Origin: Oegoconia quadripuncta | Taxonomy: Eukaryota; Arthropoda; Insecta; Lepidoptera; Autostichidae | DNA length: 64,000 nt | Reading direction: 5' to 3' | Assembly (NCBI GenBank): GCA_949316235.1 | Contig: OX438748.1 | Span: forward strand, 11,163,001-11,227,000 | Part shown: piece by piece, positions 35,365 through 46,766 of the stretch | How the letters are laid out: the number at the start of each line of letters is the position of its first letter | Position numbering within the stretch: position 1 is the stretch's first letter | Made by a program: the position numbers and the translations under genes | The notes under the pieces: model-generated | Database searches by the model: none | Told to the model about the DNA's origin: nothing | Seen by the model: the letters and a program-made list of their open reading frames with translations, nothing else

Positions 35365-35689
35365 ATTGGTAAGTAGGGACCTCCCTACCGGGCGTCGCGT
35401 CGGTGTTCCCTAATCTTACAATCTTTCAAATCTAGGGTGAATATAGGTATACTGGAATAACTTGTTGACAATTGTAATCTCGAATCCTTGTCTCTAATTC
35501 TTAATCGACTTTGACCCACTGTGATGTAAAAAAATGTGTATAGCTGGATTGGCCGATTCAATTTAGTATGTAAATAAAAAGTTATTCTTATTTGTATTGA
35601 AAATAATTTTTTTAGAAAGAGGCAGGAAAAAAATGATAAACACCTATTGCTGTAGTTTTGTATACGAAAACGGTTCATAATTATAATGT
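35365..35689. other. No gene recognised
   Basis: AT-rich. The 105-codon minus-strand ORF at 35385-35702 is low-complexity hydrophobic sequence without a domain. Confidence 0.4.
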
Positions 35690-35706
35690 GGCCTTTTAAC
35701 ACAAGT

Positions 35707-35810
35707 CATCATCATCAGCCCGTAAACATCCCACTGCAGGGACATAGGCCTTTCCTCGTATATGAGGGAGTATGGGCCGTATTCCACCACGCTGACCCAA
35801 TGCGGATTGG
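35707..35810 (-). mobile_element. 5'-truncated SINE (family B) with target-site duplication
   Basis: Minus-strand copy of the SINE 3' end ('catcatcatcagcccgtaaa', 'catcccactgcaggga' on the plus strand). It is flanked by ggcctttaacacaagt at 35811-35826 and a near-identical word with one extra T at 35690-35706. The duplication and the GAT-type tail show a retrotransposed, 5'-truncated copy. Confidence 0.75.
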
Positions 35811-35904
35811 GGCCTTTAACACAAGTACCTTATTTTATTAACTTGGACAGTGCGTGTATCATGGAATTAATAATAAAAAATATTTCGGACACTTACATCA
35901 ATGA

Positions 35905-36015
35905 CCTAGTCCTGAACTAGACAAAGCAGATATTATGGATACTAGATAACGGATTAGCATACAAAAATATTCATGACGCAGGATTAATAGTTAGAATTCA
36001 TCACATAAACACAAA
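35905..36015 (-). mobile_element. Degraded SINE family A 3' portion
   Basis: The plus strand reads 'cctagtcctgaactagac', then 'atggatactagataacgg', then 'gaattcatcacataaac'. These are the reverse of the family A body words 'gtttgggactaga' and 'ccgttatctagtatccat'. The head is missing or too decayed to see. Confidence 0.55.
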
Positions 36016-37040
36016 ATCACAAGTTCCATAATCATTGATTCTTAAAAATTAATTTATAAATCACCAACTTTGGAACCCCAACTTACTCGACTTTTTGGTT
36101 GGAAATGACTACGGCCCATTACGTCTGATAGGTACCTACATGATTTTGTGCCATCCTGTATTCCACCTACTGACACTAAAAGATCAGGTACATTGGCTTA
36201 GCCATAATTGATTAAACCAGAGAGTAAATCGCGCCTAATGGTCGCAGAGAGTATGCCCCAGATTTCAAACAGATTGTCCACGAAATCACTTTACCATTTT
36301 CCACTTTGTGCATTACCCATGAAAATTGATTTCTTTATAAAAAGTATAATTACAAAAAGACGATGTTTCGTTCTGAATTTTAATTATAGGCACTTTGTAA
36401 TGTTAGATAAGGTTTATAATCAATGCTTGACGCGTTAAAGTGTTTATTCGGGTTAGGTTATTGTACTGAGGTAACCCTGCTGGCCAGTATAGCGATTACT
36501 GTAATTAAGGTGCCAATGAGACTTCAATTCTCGTTGAAGCAAATGTCATACGCCATCACTAACATCGAGGCGCCTCAGATCCGGAAAAAAAGAAAAAAGT
36601 AGCACAAAATCTACAGAGACACTTTAATATTATAAATGCGATATTGAAATTTGGCAAAGAGGTAGCTTAGGACCCTGAGGATATAGATTTATCATCCTGA
36701 AAAGGTAGGCGATAAAGTAATTCCACGCATGAAATTAAATTCTTTGATTAATTTTGAAATACCAAGAATCCCTGTCTGTTTTATCAATTTAAATCTATCT
36801 CAAGGAAGACTCTTTACTTTTAATATTTTGTTTGCAATAGTTAGGTCAAATTGGAAACCGGGCAAAGTGTGTTTTATAGAAACAGAACGTAGTTGGCTTT
36901 CAGATAGAGCGGAGTGAGAGTTAATTATTATCGATCGCGTCCGAGTCTTTCTGCATTTTGTTTTACTTATTCTATTTCTAGTCAAAAGAGTTTATTTCAT
37001 AACGTAATATTTATCAAACTTATTATTAAAATTACTACTC
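36016..37040. other. No gene; dispersed-repeat debris
   Basis: 36590-36740 resembles an abundant insect repeat ('attataaatgcgatattg', 'cgataaagtaattccacgc'). Otherwise unrecognised. Confidence 0.4.
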
Positions 37041-37350
37041 ATTCATAACGCTGACTCCCAAGAGAAGAACGAGCAAGAAACTCAAGGGTTGCTCTTTTTA
37101 AGTCGGTTTTAGGATACAATCTGTGATTCGATAAAACAAACAAAAAAATTGTGTTGTATTGTATAATACACTGAATATCGCTGAGCAGTCTATGTCCATG
37201 CTTATGCTTATCATCCAAATATTTCATAATAGCTTTTTAAATAGTTTGTGTTTTATGATGGTTTATGCTTGCTGGAACCTTATTATAAGAGCGTATACAT
37301 TGCCCCTTGAATGATTCTAGTTTCAGAAGACCAACTTTTTCATTTATTAT
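37041..37350 (-). mobile_element. Decayed LINE 3' fragment, same family as 61.4 kb
   Basis: The plus strand reads 'cccaagagaagaacgagcaag', 'aaactcaagggttgctctttt' and further on 'aagagcgtatacattgcccc' and 'ttgaatgattctagtttcag'. These pair in order with 'ctgagaagaacaagcaag', 'aaacttgagaggtcgctctt' and 'aagcgtatacataaccc' at 61500-61790. A minus-strand frame retains the remnant KYLDDK. It is strongly decayed. Confidence 0.6.
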
Positions 37351-37785
37351 GTATTTAAAAAGAATTCTTAATTAATCCAATGAGGGCGCTACCGGACAAA
37401 ATAACCCCTCTTAATGCGGTGCCGGCTATAGGCTCCTTATCCTTGTAAACCATCACAGATAGGCAGCTGGGTCGTTAGTGGGCCGCTTCAAGTTATCTGT
37501 GATTGTTAACTTACCTCACTAGTAATTAGGTCAAATCTTACCGCGAAATAGACACAAATCGTAACTCTAGAGGTTCAGCAGTGGACTAATATATAATGTA
37601 GGATGTGTGTACATTAATGAAATTTAAATCACATTTTTGTTAAAAGTCGTGAGTAAGTGTGAAGAAATTGTGTACACCCACGCGCTGTTTGTAGTTGAAG
37701 CGTAAACTTTGACGACTTAGGTAGGTATACGGGTAAAGTAAGTGCTTGGACAGTAGGTAATAAGCAATATTCTCTGAGTTCCATT
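37351..37785. other. No gene recognised
   Basis: AT-rich DNA between two retroelement fragments, no identifiable feature. Confidence 0.4.
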
Positions 37786-38610
37786 ACAAGTTGGTTGGTG
37801 GTAGGGTAGGCTAGCTTCGCCCTGTAACCCCGGGCATAGAATAGGGGTACGGTATTCCCTGCCTGTCGTAGGAGGCGACTAAAAGGGAACACCGGGGTGG
37901 ATTTCTCCCCACCGGCCCCAGTAGTGGCGAAGTTGGGGAGCAGCTCGGCGGGGACCACGAGTGGTCCGAATCCGCCTGAAGACGGAGACGCCGGGGGGAC
38001 AAACCTCGATGCGTCACGACAACGCCCCTGTGCAGGGGTGCCCAGGGTCGCGGGACGGTCAGAGTGAGGGCTCTGGCCGTCCTTTCTCACCAGTGGTGGC
38101 GGCTCCATGGATGGCAGCGGTGGTACGACGTGGTCTCGTCCCGCTGCGGCCGATTTCGGCGAGTTTATTTTGTTTTCGGCTTGGCTATTTAGCCGGCCCG
38201 ACGAGGAGGGCTTCAGCGAAGCGCTAGGGGAGCACCGGTAGTGGTCCAATGAGTGCCCGGTGTTCTCCGACAGGCGCTGAGGAGGACCACCGGGGGGGTT
38301 TTAGTGGGTGGAAATCCCACATAACCCAGGCTCTCCCTCAGGAGTCTGGGTATCTTTTAAAGATTTCCCCCCCGTCAACAAAAAAAAAAAAAAAAAAAGG
38401 GTAGGCTAGCTACCACAATCTTATCTGCCGCCAAGTAGCAATGTTAATAGCATTGTTGTGTTCCGGTTGTCAGAGATAAGATAGCCAGTCCCCCAAATGT
38501 GTTGGGGTTTCCGGGTCAGTTCGCTTCCACCTTCGGCCTCATCTTCACTTAGCATCAGGTGTGATTGAGGTCAAGTATCAACACGTTGTGCATAAAAAAA
38601 GGTGCCAATT
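37786..38610 (+). repeat. Dispersed repeat family D copy, interrupted by a nested retroinsertion
   Basis: The left part (about 37786-37816, 'gttggttggtggtaggg') and right part (38399-38610) are halves of one family D copy. The right part includes 'ccaccacaat'-like sequence, 'gccgccaagtagcaatgtt', 'ggttgtcagagataagatag', 'cttccaccttcggcctcatc' and 'gcatcaggtgtgattgagg'. Other copies: 39890-40125 (+), 45885-46070 (-), 47340-48075 (+) and 63830-63995 (-). The family has no coding capacity that I can see; class unknown. Confidence 0.6.
37817..38398 (+). mobile_element. Recent A-tailed retroinsertion with perfect 13-bp target-site duplication
   Basis: A 582-bp GC-rich insert ending in a run of 19 A (38380-38398). 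It is flanked by identical gggtaggctagct at 37804-37816 and 38399-38411. It begins 'tcgccctgtaaccccggg' and includes 'ctgtcgtaggaggcgacta', a phrase I associate with insect R1/Jockey-type LINE sequence, so it is probably a 5'-truncated LINE 3' end or a SINE derived from one. The perfect duplication and clean A tail imply a young insertion. The 206-codon minus-strand ORF over it is a shadow of GC-rich sequence. Confidence 0.82.
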
Positions 38611-39377
38611 TAGCTTCATTTTTGGATGTTATCAAGATCGCATTACAAATTCGGTATCGCGAGTTCGATGTTTGTTACACGTCATCATTTGTGGTATTGA
38701 TCACTTTTAACCCTCAATGCAAAAAGAGGGGTGTTATAAGATTGACCGCTATGTGTTTGTGTCTGTCTGTGGCAGAGTAGCTCTCTAACGGGTGAACCGC
38801 TTTGGATGCGGTTTTTTATTTGAAAGCAGGTTCTCAGACGTGTTTAATCAAAATCGATTCAGCCGTTTTGGTTTAAACGCTTGTTTACTCGGCGATTTTC
38901 TATATTTTCAATTTATAGTTATCTCACACCAACTGGGTTATTGTCGGACTCACGAGGTTGTTCTTTATTTTCGAACCGAAGACAGAGAATGCTACTACGA
39001 TTAGAAAATGCAAAAAATTACTTATCTAGCGAGATATTTCAGTTCTCACTTCATGTTTCACGTGTGAGAAAGTATCGAGAGTTCAAAAATCACCCCTCAA
39101 AAGAGCTGTTCGCTCGTTTGTCATACCACGTAATTAAATGCAAACTGAAATCAATCCCCTGGAGCTAAATATCTAGCCCTAGCGCGCTAGCTGTGTTGCA
39201 TAATTATGCCGTGGAAGGAAAAACAAGCTATGAGAAGCATCTCAAAATTTAATATTCTGACAATACTGGGTAGTATAGTAAATAGGCGACATGTTTTGCC
39301 TTGCACGACAATTAATATACCTAACTAATGCAGATCTAGCGCGTTGGGGAATGTAAAGGTATATCTTTATCTGCAGG
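38611..39377. other. No gene; dispersed-repeat debris
   Basis: 38700-38930 resembles an abundant interspersed insect repeat ('gggtgaaccgctttggatgc', 'gcggttttttatttgaaagc'). The 95-codon ORF at 38881-39168 runs out of this repeat and is not credible. Confidence 0.4.
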
Positions 39378-39477
39378 TGACTGACTGACTGACTGACTGA
39401 CTGACTTTGACTTTGACTTTGACTTTGACTTTGACTTTGACTTTGACTTTGACTTTGATATTGACTTTGACTTTGAC
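39378..39477. repeat. Compound microsatellite (GACT)n then (GACTTT)n
   Basis: A GACT tetranucleotide array (39378-39404) passes directly into about a dozen GACTTT hexamers (39405-39477) with one unit changed to GATATT. On the minus strand the frame reads as Ser-Lys repeats, which is a by-product and not a protein. The hexamer resembles the TTTGACTTT tail of the LINE family at 8725-8795 and may have grown from such a tail. Confidence 0.9.
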
Positions 39478-39576
39478 TGACGATTTCTAGCGAGGTAACA
39501 CGTTGTCACTCGATATGGTAGGTAATAGGACATTTCTAAATGAGCCAAGTAGCAACGTTCTGTTTATTAAAATGGT

Positions 39577-39712
39577 GACGACCTGTTTGATGTAGTAGTT
39601 AGAAATACTGACTAAGGTCCGGGTTCGAATCTATCTAGATTTATGGGGTTTATCCCGCTAGGTAGTTTGTATGATAAATACGGACATGGCGTGCCTAGGG
39701 TTTCAAAATAGG
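39577..39712 (+). mobile_element. Degraded tRNA-derived SINE head
   Basis: Contains 'cctgtttgatgtagtagtt' (A-box region), 'ggtccgggttcgaatct' (B-box region) and 'gataaatacggacatg', in the order of the SINE at 26864. The body beyond is not recognisable. Confidence 0.55.
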
Positions 39713-39889
39713 GCAAGCCCGACGATGTGCTTGTGGTTTTTACACATCTAGTGAAATTAGAATGGTAACGCATGACGTTTTACTTCGACAAGTGCTAATG
39801 TTTAAATCATAGATTATTTTGGGATCTAGGAGTCATAGATTTCCAATACTAATAGTCAATATTGCTGATCGACTATTTAGTAAGGCAAA

Positions 39890-40125
39890 CCGGGCTTTTG
39901 GGCTTATATGAAGGTACATATTGAGTACTCGGTTTGGTTGATAGGTTAGGGCATTTTAAATGTCCGCCTGGCCAGCTACCACCATCTTATCTACGTCTGC
40001 CGCCAAACAGCAATGTTAATAGTATTGTTGTGTTCCGGTTGTCAGAGAAAAGACAGCCAGTTCCCGAAATAAGATGGGATTTCCGGGTCAGTACTCTTCC
40101 ACCTTCGGCTGGATGTATGTTTTCA
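39890..40125 (+). repeat. Dispersed repeat family D copy
   Basis: 'gagtactcggtttggttgat', 'agggcattttaaatgtccg', 'ctggccagctaccaccatc', 'ggttgtcagagaaaagacag' and 'tttccgggtcagtactcttc' in family order, uninterrupted where the 37.8-kb copy carries the A-tailed insert. It therefore serves as a paralogous empty site for that insertion. Confidence 0.6.
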
Positions 40126-40635
40126 TATACCTATATTTATAGTGTAGTACTTATATCAACCATTCATAATACAAGCCTCGTTGCTTTCTAGCGCTGCTGT
40201 GTGTTTTAGATCTACGAGTATCTAACTTCAACTGACTTAACCCAAAATGCACATAAAAGAAATCGGTCTTACAATAAAAACCAAAATCCCTATCGTAGAA
40301 CCTTTGGGCGAAGAGAAATATAAAAAGAAAAAGAAGTAGGGTCCCTCAGTTCGTTTTACCTCAATTTTTATTAAAGCGACAGAAATCTATTACCCTTACA
40401 AATATTTTAACAGAATAGTTTGGATTTCCTGTTGAGTGAGTTAGTTTCGCTGCGTGTCGCCGTCACTGTGCGACTGCGCTGCTATGGCCCGCGGCAGCCG
40501 CATTCGGTGACGAATGTCTGTTTCGAATATTGTTCCACGAATTTGATAAACTATATCGCGTGTAAAGTCGTAAAAACAATGTTACAGTTTATGAAGTTCT
40601 AATTATATTTTTCTAAATTCAAATTTCTATTATTG
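40126..40635. other. No gene recognised
   Basis: AT-rich with short chance ORFs. 40440-40510 is slightly GC-richer without recognisable coding features. Confidence 0.4.
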
Positions 40636-40876
40636 CGACCGATTGGTGTAGTGGATAGTCACCCTATCAGCGAAACCAACGGTTGCGGGTTCGAATCCCG
40701 CGAGGGGTAGATGTTTGTATGATTAATACGAACATTTATTCCCGAGTCTTGGATGTTTATATAAATATTTATGTATGTTTATCCGTTATCTAGTATCCAT
40801 AGCACAAGCTTTGCTTAGTTTGGGACTAGATGATTGGTGTAAGTGTCCGAAATATTTATTTATTATTTATTATTTT
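40636..40876 (+). mobile_element. tRNA-derived SINE, family A, complete-looking
   Basis: Head 'ccgattggtgtagtggatag' with 'cagcgaaaccaacggttgcg' and B-box 'gcgggttcgaatcccgcg', body 'gagtcttggatgtttata', 'tatctagtatccatagcac' and 'tttgggactagatgattgg', and a TATTT-rich tail. It is the best-preserved family member in the window and the reference for the palindromic copies. Confidence 0.82.
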
Positions 40877-41451
40877 ACTGAGTGGGGTGTCAAGGAAATT
40901 AGCATTGCAGTGTGTGAAAGTGGGCACAGAGGTGTCAGTCATTGTTAAGATAGAGGTATTAGCCGTATGTTTGTATATTGCACCATCGACGGGTCCAACA
41001 ACACTTCAGTTGTAAGACCATAAAAGATCGTGGCGACCGCGTGCCGTTAGGACCAGTCATTCTGACATTGATTGTCTCAAGACATCTTTAGAGTGAGCGC
41101 AGTAGCAAATTCCCATGGAGACAGTGTGAAAAACCTGAGATTTATGGGCCAGAGAAAGAAAAGGACAAATAACAGCCAAAGGACGCCACTTCCAATTACA
41201 CTTTAATTTAGTGCCGTGACTTCGATATGTTTATGTATACAAAAGTTTTATTTGTATTACATTGCTACTTTAAAAAATGTATGCATTTTATATCCGAATC
41301 TTTAGATGTACCTACTGGGAATTTTTTAACAATGGCACAGAAGAGTAAGATTACTTAAAAGTATTTTATCGGTGACCGAAAGTTTTGGATAGTTTTGGCG
41401 ACACATTATACTCATAGATTGGTAATATACCTCTCAAACGATTTTATAAAA

Positions 41452-41695
41452 CGGATTGGTGTAGTGGATCACTATCCACTTCACCACCACCAGTGGTTTC
41501 GCTGACAGGGTCACTCCCTGTCAGCGAAACCACCGGTTACGGGTTCGGATCCCGCGGATGGTTGTGTGATGAATACGAACATTTATTTCCGAGTCATGAA
41601 TGTTTATAAAATATTTACGTATCTTTATTCGTTATCCATAGTACACGCTTTGCTTAGTTTGGGACTAGATGATTGGTGGGACGGAAATAATTAAA
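41452..41695 (+). mobile_element. tRNA-derived SINE, family A, with inverted duplication in its head
   Basis: Body and tail match the copy at 40636-40876. The head contains an extra segment, 41471-41515, that is the reverse complement of the head itself. 41489-41510 and 41516-41537 pair at 21 of 22 positions across a 5-nt loop. The B-box follows normally ('acgggttcggatcccgc'). Confidence 0.82.
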
Positions 41696-42474
41696 AAAAA
41701 ACCTTCGATCTTCTTTTTGATAGAATATGAACGTCTTCGTGGGAACATTTTTGGACATGTTACCGTCATACACCCATCACTAGCTGCATTGCATCGGCGC
41801 GGTTATAGACGCGCAGGTAGGGAGATCGTCGAATTCCGTTAACCACCACAAGTAGCGCAACTGACCCTGATCGACCCGAAACGCATACATGAAATACTTA
41901 TAGCATAAATTAGAAGGGAAATTATGTACACATGTAAATAAAAATTTTCTTCTGCCTAAATTACATAATCTGGGATTCTTGACCAACTCTTAAACAGAAC
42001 TCTGTTACGATAAGTCTTCTAAACAATGCTTTCACGCTTGAAAACATAAATAGATACTTCAGAGGCTATATAATGTGACGTAGGTTATTTTAACTAAATA
42101 CTTACGGTTTCTCTTAAAGTACGAAATTAGTGTCCACGTCAAGTACCATTCAAGTTTCAACTCAAAAATACAGTTAACATGCATTGCATACGAATGTTAA
42201 TTAATAACATGCGAGTTATATGGGACAGAGCTGTTGAAAGCTTCGTTCTCGATTCTCTCTGCACATTTTATGTTATTACTGGTAATCATTCTTCAGATTC
42301 AATTACTTACAAATTAATAGGGCTACACTTCAAAGCAATGAAAAGTCAGCACACTTCAATGGAAAATATTTCTCATGGTGATAATCTCGAGAGCGTAAAA
42401 CAATAACACAAATCAACTGTTATGGCTCTGAGGGGAGTTATAGACATTGTTTATTTACACGATGACAGCTGTTA
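41696..42474. other. No gene recognised
   Basis: AT-rich. The 75-codon ORF at 42179-42406 has no features I recognise. Confidence 0.4.
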
Positions 42475-42690
42475 AGTAGGTCTCCGGTTGTATGCATAGC
42501 AGTGGCTAAGCCACGACCGCACGACTTGGTAACCGAGTACTTTTACAGCGATGAAAGTTCGGTGAAGGAATCGTCGTAAATCGTAAGGAAACCAACACGC
42601 CTCAGAAGTAATTCGAGTCATATGTAAATGTCCGTCATTCTGCATTGGACCAATCAGCATTGAGTCAATGACCAGCAGATAGTGGGTCGT
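42475..42690 (+). mobile_element. Decayed family B-like SINE
   Basis: 'agcagtggctaagccacgac', 'cggtgaaggaatcgtcgta', 'aaggaaaccaacacgcctc' and 'attctgcattggaccaat' recall, in order, the family B body at 14904-15198. It is considerably diverged. Confidence 0.45.
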
Positions 42691-42795
42691 CTATGATGCC
42701 GATTGAAATGCTACCAGGAACACAGAATAAACTTTTGATTTAGGTATAGGTAAGTTATCATTTATAATAGCTATAAAAGTATGAGACCCAATATA

Positions 42796-43740
42796 CATTT
42801 TTTTTTATATGAGAGGGCGGCAAACGAGCATGCGGATCACCTGATGGAAAGCAATCACCGCCGCCCATGGACACCCGCAACACCAAAAGATGCGTTGCCG
42901 GCCTTTGAGGGAGGTGTAGGCTCGTTTCTTGAAGGTTCGTACAATTGTAAGCATTACATACATAGCATCAAGACTTTTATCCCAAGTGAGGTGATAACCC
43001 AAACATGTACGTTCCAAATGATAAAAGTTTAAAACTTCACACAACATCCACGGTTCACATATAAGAGTAGAAGAGTAGAAATAGGATTATTCAAAGCGTA
43101 GAGTGAAGACAGTGGAGTGAGGAGCTATACGCGATTTTGCCGTTGCAACTTGTAAATTGCAACTCGAAATTTGTTTGGGTTTTCGCTGTCGTTTTAACAA
43201 TTGATAATGTACTCGCCCATTATGTGCTGTACCATCGAATATTATTCAGTCGTGGGTATCTAGCAATTTTTAGAGTAAACAGTGTCAACAATAAATATAC
43301 CCCGCCCCGGACCAGGACCAACAGCTACAAACACGGATAAACAAAATTAACGATGCATACTTTGTAAAACCAACGTACCACCATATGAGATAACAGCTCA
43401 AATAGCTTATGTGTTCATGAACGCAATTGCGGAATTTTAAAACCTATTCCGGAACAGCACCACACAGTGACCACTCAGAGAGGTTATTATGAGTTTACGC
43501 AAACTATTCTCGTTATCGAAACCTCTCGGTAATCATATTGTATTCTAGATGAAGTTCCATTTTTTTTCGAAGTGTAAATTCTCTGGTGAATACACCATTT
43601 AGCACACGTGACCGGTAAAAAGTTGAAACGTGCAAGTCTCTCAATGTATTTTGGTGTAAAATCCCTTAATCACATTTTATGACACTCACGTTAAGAGACA
43701 GGTTGGTTCTATTATGTGTTTTCCGGCACATCACCATTTG
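42796..43740 (+). repeat. Dispersed repeat family C copy, split by about 550 bp
   Basis: The left part, 42796-43055, has 'atatgagagggcggc', 'acgagcatgcggatcacctg' and 'acatccacggttcacat'. The right part, 43605-43740, has 'aacgtgcaagtctctcaatg' and 'gacaggttggttctatta'. In the 21.7-kb copy these are nearly adjacent, so 43056-43604 is an insertion or unrelated expansion that I cannot classify. Confidence 0.6.
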
Positions 43741-45884
43741 CAGTATACGAGTATAGGTATCATAAAACGCAAATATGGGGATAAACAGATAATTACTCGG
43801 ACCTCTGATGGACAAGTGCCCATGTTAGGGTAAATAATTTATTTTCGAGGCGCATTTGGAGGCTGGTGAATTTAGGCGGCTGATAAAATGTTATGTAGAA
43901 GTATATGTCTCGTAAAGTTGGCAAATAAATTAAGAATGTTAAAGTCTTCCATTAGCAGCCGCTATTGTTATATAACAATTTTAGGTAAGGCTTCACATTC
44001 TATTACTTACATACTGCTTCCACACATGGAATTAGTTCATGGTCTCAGGGGAATTACTTCAAATTATGGGCTAAAAATCTACATCATAGTCTATCTCTTT
44101 AACAAATTTCATTCATATCAGTTCAGGAGGTATAACACATTTATAGAAGGAATCTTGTTATTAGTTTATTGATATAAATATATTTTCTTTGAATACATTT
44201 TTAAATTAAAAATGTTAGATTGTTATTCCTAAAAAACTACTAATAATAGGTTATATTTTCAATTCAATATTTTAATGGTTGCAATACCTGAAAAGGTAAG
44301 GTTTGGTGATACAACATTGTAGTGAATGCAAAAATTTTAAATAGGTACAATAAATTCATCTATTTTCAAATATTATATTCACAACTGAAAAGAGGTGGAG
44401 ATTCTCAATTTGGCCGCTTGTTGTATTTTTATGTATGCTCTGAGATTTGGCAGTATTTTCGCGTGATTTTTGAAATTAAATGATGGGGTTACTGCCATGG
44501 TGGTCGCATGTAAATATAGTAATACACTCCAGAGATAGAGAACTAAACCTTACTGAAGTCGGTTTGTTTTACCAATTTATAGCGATTCAGTTATTGAAAC
44601 ATTATACAAAGAAATATACGTGTAGTAACTTGCAAATATCAAACCGGCCTACCAATATTGTATGACAAAATAATAGAAAAAAATGGAAGCCAGCGTGATC
44701 GTAGGCGGATACGCGATATGTTTACTGGTACATTGAAAAGAGAAAAATTTGGGACGAATAATATTTGCGATTTCATTGTCGTGAAAAGAATCCTGATATA
44801 GGTACGACAAAATGTTCAAATAGGTTTTGTTTCCGACTACATTCTATTCTTATAATGAACAAAAGGAATCGACTGACCCGCAATGAGGCGTGTTATCAGT
44901 TTAAAGCATATTATGCGTGTGTACCTGTGTGTCTGTAGTATTGTAGCACTAAAATGACTGAAATTTGAACTGGTGTTTGCGTGATGGTTAGCCAATAAAA
45001 ATCAGTTCAGCCGTTCCGAAGATATTTAGCTGTTTACAAGTTGATTATCACTCAAATAACATTATTAAATTAAATTCAGGAATTTTCTAAAATTTCAATT
45101 TTTCTCTTGAGTTTGGTTATTTTTTAAACAAGGTATGAGCGCTTGTCTCAATATGACAATGTATAAAATTTTTAATATAACGTAACTTTCTTTCATACAT
45201 GTATTTCCAAATAAGTAATTCAATAGCATCACAATTAAATAACAATGATAACCTTACAATATAAATGAAATAATTATATGATGTATGTACATAGTTATGT
45301 GTATAGTCAAAACGAAGATGACGTTAGGTAGAAAACAAAATTCTTATGGCAAAGTGCGACGAAAAGAGAGGAAAATAGATCAACTGATGGAATGTGGTCA
45401 GTACTGCCCATGACACCTACATAGATGCGTTATCTGTCACCCTTGATAAAAAAAATAAAACTAAAATAAATTGGCAACCATACAACGCGTAACGGAAAGG
45501 GTATTATATCAAGCCGAAATGTACGATAATGGTTTTTTTTGTCGTCTACGTACCTACACTTTACTATCTAATAATAAACATTGTTACACAATTACATTTA
45601 TATCGATATATCTGCACAACACTAAAATCAGCAGTACGACGGATTCTGTTCCACGTTCCAAGTTCAATGACCGCGTAGTGTTGGGACATGTTGATTTGAT
45701 GTAAGATTAATAAATAATCGACAAAAAATAATAATTTTTATTTTTCAAAGTAGCTTTTGGTCTGAAATCATGCACAGAGGCTATGAATAAGATACTGTAT
45801 CCCACCCATATGGCTTGATATAAGTTGTTATACAACTTATACATCTTGGAAAGGAATTATAACATTTCAACCTGTTTAGATGTT
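43741..45884. other. No gene recognised
   Basis: AT-rich. 44880-45110 resembles an abundant interspersed repeat ('cagttcagccgttccgaag', 'gatatttagctgtttacaag'). A 10-bp hairpin (tataagttgt, loop tat) lies at 45819-45841. Confidence 0.4.
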
Positions 45885-46070
45885 TATGTACAACAGGGTT
45901 AACGCTTGACCTCAGTTATATCTGATGTTAAATGAGGATGAGGCCGACGGTGGTAGCGCGCCCACTCGGAACGTCAATCTTATTTTGGAGACTATCTTAT
46001 CTTAAACAGCCGGAATACAACAATGTTGTCAAGTTTGCTGCTTGGCGGCAGACTTAGACAAGTATAGGCA
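45885..46070 (-). repeat. Dispersed repeat family D copy
   Basis: The plus strand reads 'caacagggttaacgcttgac', 'gatgaggccgacggtgg', 'gactatcttatcttaaaca' and 'ctgcttggcggcagacttag', the reverse of the family D words at 38411-38600. Confidence 0.55.
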
Positions 46071-46414
46071 TGAACGGCTCGGCGATATTCAGTCTAATTA
46101 TTAGTTTAGTCTTTGTTCTCGAATCTTTGTGTAAATTCTCGAAATACTTTTAAAAACGTTTTTTTTTTGTGACATTTGTCATTATTTTGTCTTTTTCTTA
46201 TTGCTACGTTTATTAAAAAAAAATAGAATAAGTTTACTTGTAGGAATTCTCATACCCTACTCTACGGATTGAAATACTGTGTTTTCTAACACAAGTATAT
46301 TCATACTTACCCGAAAACTCCGTCCATTATACAGTAAACAAATTGAGAATTAAGAAAACTATTTTTATTTTTTATATTATCACATATTATTCTAGTTTAA
46401 TAAATATAAATTAA
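46071..46414. other. No gene recognised
   Basis: AT-rich, no identifiable feature. Confidence 0.4.
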
Positions 46415-46755
46415 TAATATATGAAGCTTTCTAGTATAAAGATGAGTAACATAAAGTCCATCAAGGAGTTGCAGTGGCAATCTTCTAGCTCCATCTTCAG
46501 ACCCTCGTATCATATATAATGGAAAGTGCTTATGGCAACAAAACAAACTTGCTCAAATTCGACTACTTTGATATTTCCCGTTAGAGGGTTCCAGTCCCTA
46601 TATCCCGGCTCTTCAAATCAGCTCGATAGTACTATAATATTGCATTGTCACGAATATACATAAATATCCCAAATAACAGCTCAATCAGATACCAGCAAGC
46701 GGTTGAAAAATGGTTTGCAAATTTTGAAACGGACAACATACGAACATTAGAAGGT
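46415..46755 (-). repeat. Dispersed repeat family E copy 2
   Basis: The plus strand reads 'ctttctagtataaagatgag', 'taacataaagtccatcaag' and 'gtggcaatcttctagctcca', the reverse of the family E copy at 47680-47750. It ends in 'gcaaattttgaaacggacaac', reverse of the family 5' block. It is inverted relative to the copy about 650 bp to the right. Confidence 0.65.
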
Positions 46756-46766
46756 AAATTTTTTTT

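Noticed and set aside
37629..38249. 206-codon minus-strand ORF, Pro/Ser-rich
   Set aside because: It overlies the GC-rich A-tailed retroinsertion on the opposite strand and crosses its left border and duplication, so it is a compositional artefact.
38881..39168. 95-codon ORF as a gene
   Set aside because: It begins inside dispersed-repeat sequence, overlaps another frame of similar length and has no recognisable feature.
39336..39548. Minus-strand ORF encoding Ser-Lys repeats
   Set aside because: A translation of the (GACTTT)n microsatellite.
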